Positions 1 through 15,100 of a DNA stretch of 64,000 bases are shown here, one piece after another. Under the pieces are notes generated by a model. It made no database searches. It worked only from the letters and a program-made list of their open reading frames with translations, and was not told the DNA's origin. Each line of letters opens with the position of its first letter. Position 1 is the first letter of the stretch. Source of the stretch: Hydractinia symbiolongicarpus (lineage: Eukaryota; Cnidaria; Hydrozoa; Anthoathecata; Hydractiniidae); the NCBI RefSeq assembly GCF_029227915.1, contig NC_079880.1, forward strand, positions 17,504,001-17,568,000, read 5' to 3'. A program made the position numbers and the translations under genes.

Positions 1-1774
1 TGACGGAGTTCTAAAGCCAAGGTGCTAGGGAAAACGACTTATGACCTTGTAGTCCATTGAGAGTGGAGGGACTAGACCAATGGTAACCTGCACTGGCACG
101 TGGAACCGGGGGATTTACGTGTAAGGTTTTTATTAGGCGGCAAGAAGCCATATTACGGCCTTTAGAGGCCTGTGCATGTAGTTTACGGCGTTCTAAAGCC
201 ATGGTGCCAGGGAAAACGACTTATGACCTTGTAGTACACTGAGAATGGAAGGATTACACCAATGGTAACTTGCACAAGCACGTGGAACCGGGGGATTTAC
301 GTGCTAAGCCTTTATTAGCCAACAAAAGGCCATATCACAACCTTTAGAGGCCTGTGCATGTAGTTGACGGCGTTCTAAAGCCATGGCGCTGGCGAAAACA
401 ACTTAGGACGACGCAGTCCATGGAGAGTGGAAGGACTAGACCAATGATAACCTGTGCAAGAGGGTGGAAACACGTGATTTACACGCAAGGCCTTTATTAG
501 GCGGCAAAACGCCATATTACGGCTTTTAGAGGCCTGTGCATGTAGTTGACAGAGTTCTAAAGCCATGGTGCCAAGGAAAACGACTTATGACATAGTAGTC
601 CATTGAGAGTGGAAGGACTAGGCAAATACTAACCTGTGCAAGAGCGTGGAAACACGTGATTTACACTTAAGGCCTTTATTAGCCGGCAAAGGTCCATGTT
701 ACGGCCTTTAGAGGCCTGTGCATGTACTTGACGAAGTTGTAAAGCCATGGTGCTAGGGAAAACGACTTATGACCTTGTAGTCCATTGAGAGTGGAAGGAC
801 TAGACCAATGGTAACCTGCACATGCACGTAGAACCACGTGATTTACGTGCTAAGCCTTTATTAGGCAACAAAAGGCCATATTACGGTCTCTAGATCCATG
901 TGCATGTAGTTGACGGCGTTCTAAACCCATGGCTCTAACGAAACGACTTAAGACGTCGTAGTCCATGTAGGATGGAAGAACTAGACAAATGGTAACCTGT
1001 GGAAGCGCGTGGAAACACGTGATATACGCCTAATGCCTTTATTAGGCGGCAAAAGGCCATATTACGGCTTTTAGACGCCTGTGCATGTAGATGACGGAGT
1101 TCTAAAGCCATGGTGCCAGGGAAAACGACTTATCACGTAGTTGTCCATTAAGAGTAGAAGGAGTTGACCAATGGTAACCTGCACACACACGTGGAACCAC
1201 GTGATTTTCGTGTATCGCCTTCATTAGCCAACAAAAGGCCATATTACGGCCTTTAGAGGCCTGTGCATGTAGTTGACGGAGTTCTAAAGCCATGATGCCA
1301 GGGAAAACGACTTATGACGTAGTAGTCCATTGAGAGTTAAAGGAGTATACCAATGGTAACCTGCACAGCCACGTAGAACCACGTGATTTACGTTTTAAGC
1401 CTTTATTAGGCACGTAAAAAGCATATTGCAACCTTTAGGGACCTGTGCATGTAGTTGACGATGTTCTGAAGCCATGGCGCTGGGGAAAACGGTCCATGGA
1501 GAGTGGAAGGACTAGACCAATGGTAACCTGCGCAAGAACGTGGGAGCACGTAATTTACGCGAAAGGCCTTTATTAGGTGGCAAAAGTCCATGTAGTTGAC
1601 GGCGTTCTAAACCCATGGCTCTGGGGAAAACGACTTAAAACGTCGTAGTCCATTGAGAGTAGAAGGATTAGACCAATGGTAACCTGTGCAAGAGCGTTGA
1701 AACACGTGATTTACACGTAAGGCCTTTATTAGGCGGCAAAACACCATATTACGGCTTTTAAAGGCCTGTGCATG

Positions 1775-3420
1775 TAGTTGACGGAGTTCTAAAGCCAAGG
1801 TGCTAGGGAAAACGACTTATGGCCTTGTAGTCCATTGAGAGTGGAGGGACTAGACCAATGGTAACCTGCACTAGGCGGCAAGAGGCCATATTACGGCTTT
1901 TAGAGGCCTGTGCATGAAGATGACGGAGTTCTAAAGCCATGGTGCCAAGGAAAACGACTTATGACGTAGTAGTCCAATAAGAGTAGAAGGAGTAGACCAA
2001 TGGTAACCTGCACACACTTGTGGAACCACGTGATTTTCGTGTATCGCATTTACTAGGCCACAAAAGGTCATATCACAGCCTTTCGACGCCTGTGCATGTA
2101 GTTGACGGCGTGCTAAAGCCATGGTGCGATGGAAAACGACTTCTCACGTAGTTGTCCATTAAGAGTAGAAGGAGTTGGCCAATGGTAACCTGCACACACA
2201 CGTGGAACCACGCGATTTTTGTGTATCGCCTTCATTAGGCGGCAAAAGGCCATATTACGGCCTTTAGAGGCCGGTGCATGTAGTTGACGGAGTTCTAAAG
2301 CCATGGTGCTAGAGAAAACGACTTATGACCTTGTAGTCCATTGAGAGTGGAAGGACTAGACCAATGGTAACCTGCACAAGCATGTGGAACCGGGGGATTT
2401 ACGTGTAAGGCCTTTATTAGCCGCAAAAGTCCATGTTACGGCCTTTAGAGGCCTGTGCATGTAGTTGACGGCGTTCTAAAGCCATGGTGCCAGGGAAAAC
2501 GACTTATCACGTAGTTGCCAATTAAGAGTAGAAGGACTTGACCAATGGTAACCTGTGCAAGAACGTGGGAGCACGTAATTTACGCGTAAGGCCTTTATTA
2601 GGTGGCAAAAGTCCATATCGCGACCTTTAGAGGACTGTGCATGTAGTTGACGGAGTTATAAAGCCAAGGTGCTAGGGAAAACGACTTATGACCTTGTAGT
2701 CCATTGAGAGTGGAGGGACTAGACCAATGGTAACCTGCACTAGGCGGCAAGAGGCCATATTACGGCTTTTAGAGGCCTGTGCATGAAGATGACGGAGTTC
2801 TAAAGCCATGGTGCGAAGGAAAACGACTTATGACGTAGTAGTCCAATAAGAGTAGAAGGAGTAGACCAATGGTAACCTGCACACACTTGTGGAACCACGT
2901 GATTTTCGTGTATCGCATTTACTAGGCCACAAAAGGTCATATCACAGCCTTTCGACGCCTGTGCATGTAGTTGACGGCGTGCTAAAGCCATGGTGCGAGG
3001 GAAAACGACTTCTCACGTAGTTGTCCATTAAGAGTAGAAGGAGTTGGCCAATGGTAACCTGCACACACATGTGGAACCACGCGATTTTTGTGTATCGCCT
3101 TCATTAGGCGGCAAAAGGCCATATTACGGCCTTTAGAGGCCGGTGCATGTAGTTGACGGAGTTCTAAAGCCATGGTGCTAGAGAAAACGACTTATGACCT
3201 TGTAGTCCATTGAGAGTGGAAGGACTAGACCAATGGTAACCTGCACAAGCATGTGGAACCGGGGGATTTACGTGTAAGGCCTTTATTAGCCGCAAAAGTC
3301 CATGTTACGGCCTTTAGAGGCCTGTGCATGTAGTTGACGGCGTTCTAAAGCCATTGTGCCAGGGAAAACGACTTATCACGTAGTTGCCAATTAAGAGTAG
3401 AAGGAGTTGACCAGTGGTAA
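1775..3420. repeat. Higher-order satellite repeat, 869-bp period, 2 copies
   Basis: The block 1775-2640 reappears at about 2644-3420 with an offset of exactly 869 bp. Both copies share the same internal truncation (cctgcactaggcggcaagagg at 1867 and 2736), which removes part of one monomer. A shared deletion shows that the whole multi-monomer block was duplicated, not single monomers. Confidence 0.85.
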
Positions 3421-5869
3421 CCTGCACAAGCACGTGGAACCGGAGGATTTACGTGAAAGGCCTTTATTAGTCGGCAAAAGCCATATTAAGTCATTTAGAG
3501 GCCTGTGCATGTAGTTTGCGGCGTTCTAAACCCATGGCTCTGGGGAAAACGACTTAAGACGTCGTAGTCCATTGAGAGTAGAAGGACTAGACCAATGGTA
3601 ACCTGTGCAAGAGCGTTGAAACACGTGATTTACACTTAAGGCTTTTATTAGGCAACAAAACGCCATACTACGGCCTTTAGAGGCCTGTGCATGTAGTTTA
3701 CGTCGTTCTAAAGCCATGGTGCCAGGGAAAACGACTTATGACCTTGTAGTACACTGAGAATGGAAGGACTACACCAATGGTAACTTGCACAACCACGTGG
3801 AACCGGGGGATTTACGTGCTAAGCCTTTATTAGCCAACAAAAGGCCATATCACAACCTTTAGAGGCCTGTGCATGTAGTTGACGGCGTTCTAAAGCCATG
3901 GCTCTGGCGAAAACAACTTAGGACGACGCAGTCCATGGAGAGTGAAAGGACTAGACCAATGATAACCTGTGCAAGAGGGTGGAAACACGTGATTTACACG
4001 CATGGCCTTTATTAGGCGGCAAAACGCCATATTACGGCTTTTAGAGGCCTGTGCATGTAGTTGACAGAGTTCTAAAGCCATGGTGCCAAGGAAAACGACT
4101 TATGACGTAGTACCCCATTGAGAGTTGAAGGAGTATACCAATGGTAACCTGCACAGCCACTTAGAACCACGTGATTTACGTTTTAAGCCTTTATTAGGCA
4201 CGTAAAAAGCATATTGCAACCTTCAGGGACCTGTGCATGTAGTTGACGAAGTTCTAAAGCCATGGTGCCAAAGAAAATGACTTAGGACGCAGTAGTCCAT
4301 TGAGAGTTGAAGGAGTAGACCAATGGTAACCTGCACATGCACGTAGAACCACGTGATTTACGTGCTAAGACTTTATTAGGCAACAAAAGGCCATATTACG
4401 GTCTCTAGATCCATTTGCATGTAGTTGACGGTGTTCTAAACCCATGGCTCTGGGGAAAAAGACTTAAGACGTCGTAGTCCATTGAGAGTAGAAGGACTAG
4501 ACGAATGGTAACCTGTGCAAGAGCGTGGAAACACGTGATTTACACGTAAGGCTTTTATTAGGCATGTAAGAAGCATATTGTAACCTTTAGAGGCCTGCGC
4601 ATGTAGTTGACGGCGTTGTAAAGCGATGGTGCCAAAGAAAGCGACATAAGACGTCGTAGTCCATGTAGGATGGATGGGCTAGAAAAATGGTAACCTGCGC
4701 AAGAACGTGGGAGCACGTAATTTACGCGTAAGGCCTTTATTGGCCGGCAAAAGTCCATATTACGGCCTTTAGATGCCTGTGCATGTAGTTGACGGCGTTC
4801 TAAACCCATTGCTTGGGGGAAAACGACTTAAGACGTCGTAGTCCATTGAGAGTGTAAGGGCTAGAACCTGCGCAAGAACGTGGGAGCACGTAATTTACGC
4901 GTAAGGCCTTTATTAGCCGGCAAAGGTCCATGTTACGACCTTTAGAGGCTTGTGCATGTACTTGACGGAGTTGTAAAGCCATGGTGCTAAGGAAAACGAC
5001 TTATGACCTTGTAGTCCATTGAGAGTGGAAGGCCTAGACCAATGGTAACCTGCACTAGCAAGTGGAACCGGGGATTTACGTGTAAAGTTTTTATTAGGCG
5101 GCCAGAGGCCATATTACGGCTTTTAGAGGCCTGTGCATGTAGATGACGGAGTTCTAAAGCCATGGTGCCAAAGAAAACGACTTATGACATAGTAGTCCAA
5201 TAAGAGTAGAAGGAGTAGACCAATGGTAACCTGCACACACATGTGGAACCACGTGATTTTCGTGTATCGCATTCACTAGGCCACAAAAGGCCATATCACA
5301 GCCTTTCGACGCCTGTGCATGTAGTTGACGGTGTTCTAAAGCCATTGTGCCAGGGAAAACGACTTATCACATAGTTGTCCATTAAGAGTAGAAGGAGTTG
5401 ACCAATGGTAACCTGCACACACACGTGGGAGCACGTTATTTAAGCGTAAGGCCTCTATTAGCCGGCAAAGGTCCATGTTACGGCCTTTAGAGGCCTGTGC
5501 ATGTACTTGACGAAGTTGTAAAGCCATGGTGCTAGGGAAAACGACTTATGACCTTGTAGTCCATTGAGAGTGGAAGGACTAGACCAATGGTAACCTGCAC
5601 ATGCACGTAGAACCACGTGATTTACGTGCTAAGCCTTTATTAGGCAACAAAAGGCCATATTACGGTCTCTAGATTCATGTGCATGTAGTTGACGGCGTTC
5701 TAAACCCATGGCTCTAACGAAACGACTTAAGACGTCGTAGTCCATGTAGGATGGAAAAACTAGACAAATGGTAACCTGTGGAAGCGCGTGGAAGAACGTG
5801 GGAGCACGTAATTTACGCGTAAGGCTTTTAATAGCCGGCAAAAGTCCATATCGCGACCTTTAGAGGCAT

Positions 5870-8800
5870 GTGCATGTAGTTGACGGAGTTCTAAAGCCAT
5901 GGTGCCAGGGAAAACAACTTATGACGTTGTAGTACATTGAGAATGGAAGGACTACACCAATGGTAACTTGCACAAGCACGTGGAACCGGGGGATTTTCGT
6001 GCTAAGCCTTTAATAGGCGGCAAAAGGCCATATTACGGCCTTTAGAGGCCTGTCCATGTAGTTGACGGAGTTTTAAAGCCATGGTGCTAAGGAAATCGAC
6101 TTATGACATAGTAGTCCATTGAGAGTGGAAGGACTAGACCAATGGTAACCTGCACAAGCATGTGGAGCCGGGGGATTTACGTGAAAGGCCTGTATTAGGC
6201 GGCAAAAGCCATAATACGGCATTTAGAGGCCTGTGCATGTAGTTGACGGCGTTCTAAACCCATGCCTCTGGGGAAAAGGACTTAAGACGTCGTAGTCCAT
6301 TGAGAGTAGAAGGACTAGACCAATGGCAACCTGTACAAGAGCGTTGAAACACGTGATTTACACGTAAGGCCTTTATTAGGCGGCAAATGGCCATATTACG
6401 GCCTTTAGAGGCCTGTGCATGTAGTTGACGGCGTTCTAAAGCCATGATAGCACGGAACACGACTAAGGACGTCGTAGTCCATGGAGAATGGAAGGATTAG
6501 ACCAATGGTAACCTGCGCAAGCACGTTTAAACACGTGGTTTACGCGTAAGGTCTTTATTAGGCCTCTAAAAGGCCATACTACGGCTTTAGAGTCCTGTGC
6601 ATGTAGTTGACGATGTTCTAAAGCCATGGTGCCAAGGAAAACGACTTATGACGTAGTAGTCCATTGAGAGTTGAAGGAGTATACCAATGGTAACCTGCAC
6701 AGCCACTTAGAACCACGTGATTTAGGTTTTAAGCCTTTATTAGGCACGTAAAAAGCATATTGCAACCTTTAGGGACCTGTGCATGTAGTTGACGATGTTC
6801 TAAAGCCATGGCGCTGGGGAAAACGACTTAGGACGTCGCAGTCTATGGAGAGTGGAAGGACTAGACCAATGGTAACCTGCGCAAGAACGTGGGAGCACGT
6901 AATTTGCGCGTAAGGCTTTTATTAGCCGGCAAAAGTCCATATCGCGACCTTTAGAGGCATGTGCATGTAGTTGACGGAGTTCTAAAGCCAAGGTGCTAGG
7001 GAAAATGACTTATGACCTTGTAGTCCATTGAGAGTGGAAGGACTAGACCAATGGTAACCTGCACTAGCACGTGGAACCGGGGGATTTACGAGTAAGGTTT
7101 TTATTAGGCGGCAAGAGGCCATATTACGGCCTTTAGAGGCCTGTGCATGTAGTTTACAACGTTCTAAAGCCATGGTGCCAGGGAAAACTACTTATGACCT
7201 TGTAGTACATTGAGAATGGAAGGACTACACCAATGGTAACTTGCACAAGCACGTGGAACCGGGGGATTTTCGTGCTAAGCCTTTAATAGGCGGCAAAAGG
7301 CCATATTACGGCCTTTAGAGGCCTGTCCATGTAGTTGACGGAGTTTTAAAGCCATGGTGCTAAGGAAATCGACTTATGACCTTGTATTCCATTGAGAGTG
7401 GAAGGACTAGACCAATGGTAACCTGCACAAGCATGTGGAGCCGGGGGATTTACGTGAAAGGCCTGTATTAGGCGGCAAAAGCCATAATACGGCATTTAGA
7501 GGCCTGTGTATGTAGTTGACGGCGTTCTAAACCCATGCCTCTGGGGAAAACGACTTAAGACGTCGTAGTCCATTGAGAGTAGAAGGACTAGACCAATGGT
7601 AACCTGTACAAGAGCGTTGAAACACGTGATTTACACGTAAGGCCTTTATTAGGCGGCAAAACGCAATATTACGTCTTTTAAAAGCCTGTGCATGTAGTTC
7701 ACAGAGTTCTAAAGCCATGGTGCCAAGGAAAACGACTTATGACATAGTAGTCCGTTGAGAGTGGAAGGACTAGACCAATACTAACCTGTGCAAGAGCGTG
7801 GAAACACCTGATTTACACGCAAGGCCTTTATTAGGCGGCAAAACGCCATATTACGGCTTTTAGAGGCCTGTGCATGTAGTTGACAGAGTTCTAAAGCCAT
7901 GGTGCCTAGGAAAACGACTTATCACGTAGTAGTCCATTGAGAGTTGAAGGTGTATACCAATGGTAACCTTCACAGCCACGTAGAACCACGTGATTTACGT
8001 TTTAAGCCTTTATTAAGCACGTAAAAAGCATATTGCAACCTTTAGGGACCTGTGCACGTAGTTGACGATGTTCTAAAGCCATGGCGCTGGGAAAAACGAC
8101 TTAGGACGTCACAGTCCATGGAGAGTGGAAGGACTAGACCAATGGTAACCTGCGCAAGAACGTGGGAGCACGTAATTTACGCGTACGGCTTTTATCAGCC
8201 GGCAAAAGTCCATATCGCGACCTTTAGAGGCCTGTGCATGTAGTTGACGGAGTTCTAAAGCCAAGGTGCTAGGGAAAACGACTTATGACCTTGTAGTCCA
8301 TTGAGAGTGGAAGGACTAGACCAATGGTAACCTGCACTAGCACGTGGAACCGGGGGATTTACGTGTAAGGTTTTTATTAGGCGGCAAGAGGCCATATTAC
8401 GGCTTTTAGAGGCCTGTGCATGTAGTTTACGGCGTTCTAAAGCCATGGTGCCAGGGAAAACGACTTATGACCTTGTAGTACATTGAGAATGGAAGGACTA
8501 CACCAATGGAAACTTGCACAAGCACGTGGAACCGGGGGATTTTCGTGCTAAGGCTTCAATAGGCGGCAAAAGGCCATATTACGGCCTTTAGAGGCCTGTC
8601 CATGTAGTTGACGGAGTTCTAAAGCCATGGTGCTAAGGAAATCGACTTATGACCTTGTATTCCATTGAGAGTGGAAGGACTAGACCAATGGTAACCTGAA
8701 CAAGCATGTGGAACCGGGGGATTTACGTGTAAGGCCTTTATTAGGCAACAAAACGCAATAATACTGCATTTAGAGGCCTGTGCATGTAGTTGACGGCGTT

Positions 8801-10250
8801 CTAAACCCATGCCTCTGGGGAAAAGGACTTAAGACGTCGTAGTCCATTAAGAGTAGAAGGACTAGACCAATGGCAACCTGTACAAGAGCGTTGAAACACG
8901 TGATTTACACGTAAGGCCTTTATTAGGCGGCAAATGGCCATATTACGGCCTTTAGAGGCCTGTGCAGGTAGTTGACGATGTTCTAAAGCCATGGCGCTGG
9001 GGAAAACGACTTAGGACGTCGCATTCGATGGAGAGTGGAAGGACTAGATGAATGGTAACCTGCGCAAGTACGTGGGAGCACGTAATTTACCCGCAAGGCC
9101 TTTATTAGGCGTCAAAACCCCATTTTATGGCTTTTAGACGCCTGTGCATGTAGTTGACAGAGTTCTAAAGCCATTGTGCCAAGGAAAACGACTTATGACG
9201 TAATAGTCCATTAAGAGTTGAAGGAGTACACCAATGGTAACCTGCACAGCCACGTAGAAAAACGTGATTTACGTTTTAAGCCTTCATTAGGCATGTAAAA
9301 AGCATATTGCAACATTTTGGGACCTTTGCATGTAGTTGACGATGTTCTAAAGCCATGGCGCTGGGGAAAACGACTTAGGACGTCGCAGTCCATGGAGAGT
9401 GGAAGGACTAGACCAATGGTAACCTGCGCAAGAACGTGGGAGCACGTAATTTACGCGTAAGGCCTTTATTAGCCGGCAAAAGTCCATATCGCGACCTTTA
9501 GAGGCCTGTGCATGTAGTTGACGGAGTTCTAAAGCCAAGGTGCTAGGGAAAACGACTTATGACCTTGTAGTCCATTGAGAGTGGAAGGACTAGACCAATG
9601 GTAACCTGCACTAGCACGTGGAACCGGGGGATTTACGTGTAAGGTTTTTATTAGGCGGCAAGAGGCCATATTACGGCCTTTAGAGGCCTGTGCATGTAGT
9701 TAACGGCGTTCTAAAGCCATGGTGCCAGGGAAAACGACTTATGACCTTGTAGTACATTGAGAATGGAAGGACTACACCAATGGAAACTTGCACAAGCACG
9801 TGGAACCGGGGGATTTTCGTGCTAAGGCTTCAATAGGCGGCAAAAGGCCATATTACGGCCTTTAGAGGCCTGTCCATGTAGTTGACGGAGTTCTAAAGCC
9901 ATGGTGCTAAGGAAATCGACTTATGACCTTGTATTCCATTGAGAGTGGAAGGACTAGACCAATGGTAACCTGAACAAGCATGTGGAACCGGGGGATTTAC
10001 GTGTAAGGCCTTTATTAGGCAACAAAACGCCATACTACGGCTTTTAGATGCCTGTGCATGTAGTTGACGATGTTCTAAAGCCATGGCGCTGGGGAAAACG
10101 ACTAAAAACGTCGCAGTCCATGGAGAGTGGAAGGAGTTGACCAATGGTAACCAGCACACACACGTGGAACCACGTGATTTTCGTGTATCGCCCTCATTAG
10201 GCGGCAAAAGGCCATATTACGGCCTTTAGAGGCCGGTGCATGTAGTTGAC
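5870..10250. repeat. Higher-order satellite repeat, ~1274-bp (7-monomer) period
   Basis: Equivalent monomers recur every 1273-1274 bp. The variant with atggcgctgggg starts at 6798, 8071 and 9345; the variant with ccaaggtgctaggg recurs at about 6982, 8255 and 9529. The surrounding order of monomer variants is the same in each period. About 3.5 copies are present. Confidence 0.85.
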
Positions 10251-12164
10251 GGAGTTCTAAAGCCAAGGTGCTAGGGAAAACGACTTATGACCTTGTAGTC
10301 GATTGAGAGTGGAAGGACTAGACCAATGGTAACCTGCACTAGCACGTGGAACTGGGGGATTTACGTGTAAGGTTTTGATTAGGCGGCAAGAGGCCATATT
10401 ACGGCGTTTAGAGGCCTGTGCATGTAGTTGACGGCGTTCTAAAGCCATGGTGGCAAGGAAAAGGATTTAGGACGCAGTAGTCCATGTAGGATGGATGGAC
10501 TAGAAAAAAGGTAACCTGTGCAAGCGCGTGGAAACGCGTGATTTACGTGAAAGGCTTTTAATAGGCGGCAAAAGGCCATATTACGGCCTTTAGAGGCCTG
10601 TACATGTAGTTGACGTAGTTCTAAAGCCACGGCGCTGGGGAAAACGACTTAAGACGTCGAAGTCCATGTAGGATGGAAGAACTAGGCAAATGGTAATCTG
10701 TGCAAGCGCGTGGAAACACGTGATTTACACGTAAGCCCTTTATTAGGCGGCAAAAAGGCCATATTACGGCTTTTAGACGTCTGTGCATGTAGATGACGGA
10801 GTTCTAAAGCCATGGTGCCAAGGAAAACGACTTATCACGTAGTAGTCCATTAAGAGTAGAAGGAGTTGACAAATGGTAACCTGCACACACTCGTGGAACC
10901 ACGTGATTTTCGTGTATCGCCTTTATTAGGCCTCTATAAGGCATATTACGGCATTTAGAGGCCTGTGCATGTAGTTGACGGCGTTGTAAAGTCATTGTGC
11001 CAAAGAAAATGACTTAGGACGCAGTAGTCGATTGAGAGTTGAAGGAGTAGGCCAATGGTAAACTGCACATGCACGAAGAACCACGTGATTTGCGTGCTAA
11101 GCCTTTATTAGGCAACAAAAGGCCATATTACGGTCGCTAGATTCATGTGCATGTAGATGAGGAAATTCTAAAGCCATGGTGCGAAGAAAAACTACTTATG
11201 ACGTAGCAGTCCATTGAGAGTTAAAGGAGTAGACCAATGGTAACCTGCACAGCCACGTAGAACCACGTGGTTTACGTGTTAAGCCTTTATTAGGCCTCTA
11301 AGAGGCATATTGCAACCTTCAGAGGACTGTTCTTGTAGTTGACAGAGTTCTAAAGCCATGGTCCTAAGGAAAACGACTTATGACGTAGTAGTCCATTGAG
11401 AGATGAAGGAGGAGACCAATGGTAATCTGCACAGCCACGTAGAATCACGTGATTTACGTTTTAAGCCTTTATTAGGCCTGTAAAAAGCACATTGCAACCT
11501 TTAGAGGAATGTGCATGTAGTTGACGATATTCTAACGCCATGGCCCTGGGGAATACGACTTAGGACGTTGCACTCCATGGAGAGTGGAAGGACTACACCA
11601 ATGGTAACCTGCGCAAGAACAAGGGAGCACGTGATTTACGCGTGAGGCCTTTATTAGCCGGCAAAAGTCCATATTACGGCCTTTACAGGACTGTGCATGT
11701 AGTTGACGGCATTCTAAATCCATGGTGCGAGTGAAATCGTCCTAGAACGTAGTAGTCCATTAAGAGAAGAAGGAGTTGACCAATGGTAACCTGCACACAC
11801 ACGGGGAACCACGTGATTTTCGTGCATCGCCTTTATTAGGCGGTAAAAGCCATATTACGGACTTTAGAAGCCTGTGCATGTAGTTGACGGCGTTCTAAAG
11901 CCATGGTGCCAAGAAAGGCCACTTAGGACGTAGTAGTCCATTGAGAGCGGAAGGACTAGACCAATGGTAACCTGCACAAGCACGTGGACCGGGGGATTTA
12001 CGTGTAACGCCTTTTTTAGGCTCCAAAAGGCCATACTACGTCCTTTAGAGGACTGTGCATTTAGTTGACGGCGTTCTAAAGCCATGATGCCAAACAAGGC
12101 GACTTAGGACGTACTATTTCATTGAGATAGGAAGGATTAGACCAATGGTAACCTGAACAAGCAC

Positions 12165-15100
12165 GTGGAACCGGGTGAGTTACGTGTAAGGCCTTTATTA
12201 GGCGGTAAAAGGCTATATTACGGCCTTTAGAGGCCTGTGCATGTAGTTGACAGAGTTCTAAGGCCATGATGCCACGGAACACGACTTACGACGTCGTAGT
12301 CCATGGAGAATGGAAGGATTAGACCAATGGTAACCGGCGCAAGCAGGTTTAAACAAGTGATTTACGCGTAAGGTCTTTATTAGGCCTCTAAAAGGGCATA
12401 CTACGGCTTTACAGGCCTGTGCATGTAGTTGACAAAGTTCTAAAGCCATGGTGGCAAGGAAAACGACTTATGACGTAGTAGTCCATTGACAGTTGAAGGA
12501 GTAGACCAATGGTGACCTGCACAGCCACGTGGATTTACGTGTAAGGCCTTTATTAGGCGGCAAAAGGCCATATTACGGCCTTTAGAGGCCTGTGCATGTA
12601 GGATTAGACCAAGGGTAACCGGCGCAAGCAGGTTTAAACAAGTGATTTACGCGTAAGGTCTTTATTAGGCCTCTAAAAGGGCATACTACGGCTTTACAGG
12701 CCTGTGCATGTAGTTGACAAAGTTCTAAAGCCATGGTGGCAAGGAAAACGACTTATGACGTAGTAGTCCATTGAGAGTTGAAGGAGTAGACCAATGGTGA
12801 CCTGCACTGCCACGTGGATTTACGTGTAAGGCCTTTATTAGGCGGCAAAAGGCCATATTACGGCCTTTAGAGGCCTGTGCATGTAGTTGACAGAGTTCTA
12901 AAGCCATGGTGCCAAGGAAAACGACTGATGACGCAGTAGTCCATTAAGAGTTGAAGGAGTAGACCAATGGTAACCCGAACAGGAACGTAGAATCACGTGA
13001 TGGACGTGTTAATCCTTTATTAGGCCTCTAAAATTCATATTACAAACTTTAGAGGCCTGTGCATGTAGTTGACGGCGTTCTAAAGCCATGCAGCCAGGAA
13101 AAACGACTTATGACCTTGTAGTCCATTAAGAGTGGAAGGACTAGACCAATGGTAACCTGCGAAAGCACGTGGAACAGGAGGATTTACGTGTAAGGCCTTT
13201 ATTAGGCGGCAAAAAGCCATATTACGACCTTTAGATGCCTCTGCATGTAGTTGACGGCGTTCTAAAGCCATGGTGCCAAGGAAGGCAACTTAGGACGTAG
13301 TATTCCATTGAGATTGGAAGGAGCAGATCAATGGTAACCTGAACAAGCACGTGGAACCGGGGGAGTTACGTGTAAGGCCTGTATTAGGCGGCAAAATGCC
13401 ATATTACGGCTTTTAGAGGCCTGTGCATGTAGTTGACGGCGCTCTAAAGCCATGGTGCCAAGTCCATGGAAAATGAAAGGATTAGATTAATGGTAACCTG
13501 CGCAAGCACGTTTAAACACGTGATTTTCGCGTAAGGTCTTTATTAGGCCTCTAAAAGGCCATACTACGGCTTTACAGGCCTGTGTATGTAGTTGACAAAG
13601 TTCTAAAGCCATGGTGACAAGGAAAACGACTTATGACGTAGTAGTCCATTGAGAGTTAAAGGAGTAGTCCAATGGTAACCTGCACACACTCGTGGAACTA
13701 CGTGATTTTTGTGTATCGCCTTTATTTGGCAACAAAAGCCCATATCACAACCTTTAAAGGCCTGTGCATGTAGTTGACGGCGTTCTAAATCCATGGCTGC
13801 GGGGAAAATGACTTAAGACGTCGTAGGCCATTGAGAGTAGAAGGACTAGACCAATGGTAACCTGCGCAAGATCGTGGGAGCACGTAATTTACGCGTAAGG
13901 CCTTTATTAGCCGGCAAAATCCATATTCTGGCCCTTAGAGGCCTGTGCATGTAGTTGACGGCGTTCTAAAGCCATTGTGCGAGGGAAATCGTCCTAGAAC
14001 GTAGTAGTCCATTAAGAGTAGAAGGAGTTGACCAATGGTACCCTCTGCAAGCACGTTTAAACACGTGATTTACGCGTAAGGTCTTTATTAGGCCTCTAAA
14101 AAGCCATACTACGGCTTTAGAGGCCTGTGCATGTAGTTAACGAAGTTCTAAGGCCATGGTGGCAAGGAAAATGACTTATGACATAGTAGTCCATTGAGAG
14201 TTGAAGGAGTAGACCAATGGTAACCTGCACAGGAAGGTAGAACCACGCAATTTACGTGTTAAGCCTTTATTAGGCCTCTAAGAGGCATATTACGACCTTT
14301 AGAGGACTGTGCATGTAGTTGACGGCGTTCTAAAGCCTTGGTGCCAAGGAAAACGACTTAGGACAGCAGTAGTCCATGGAGACTTGACGGAGTAGACCAA
14401 TGGTAAACTGCACAGCCATGTAGAACCACGTGATTTACGTTTTAAGCCTTTATTAGGCATGTAAAAAGCATATTTCAACTTTTAGAGGCCTGTGCATGTA
14501 GTTGAAGATGTTCAAAAGCCATGGTGCCAAGAAAAACGACGCAGTTGTCCATTGAGAGTTGAAAGAGTAGACCAATGGTAACCCGAACAGGAAGGTAGAA
14601 TCACGTGATGGACGTGTTAATCCTTTATTAGGCCTCTAAAATTCATATTACAAACTTTAGAGGCCTGTGCATGTAGTTGACGGCGTTCTAAAGCCATGCA
14701 GCCAGGAAAAACGACTTATGACCTTGTAGTCCATTGAGAGTGGAAGGACTAGACCAATGGTAACCTGCGAAAGCACGTGGAACCGGAGGATTTACGTGTA
14801 AGGCCTTCATTAGGCGGCAAAAGACCATATTACGACCTTTAGATGCCTGTGCATGTAGTTGACGGCGTTCTAAAGCCATGGTGCCAAGGAAGGCAACTTA
14901 GGACGTAGTATTCCATTGAGATTGGAAGGAGCAGATCAATGGTAACCTGAACAGGCACGTGGAACCGGGGGAGTTACGTGTAAGGCCTGTATTAGGCGGC
15001 AAAATACCATATTGCGGCTTTTAGAGGCCTGTGCATGTAGTTGACGGCGCTCTAAAGCCATGGTGCCAAGTCCATGGAAAATGAAAGGATTAGATTAATG

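Noticed and set aside
12920-12950. Hammerhead core (ctgatga) in a satellite monomer
   Set aside because: The consensus is cttatga; the match is a point variant in a few monomers with no supporting stems.
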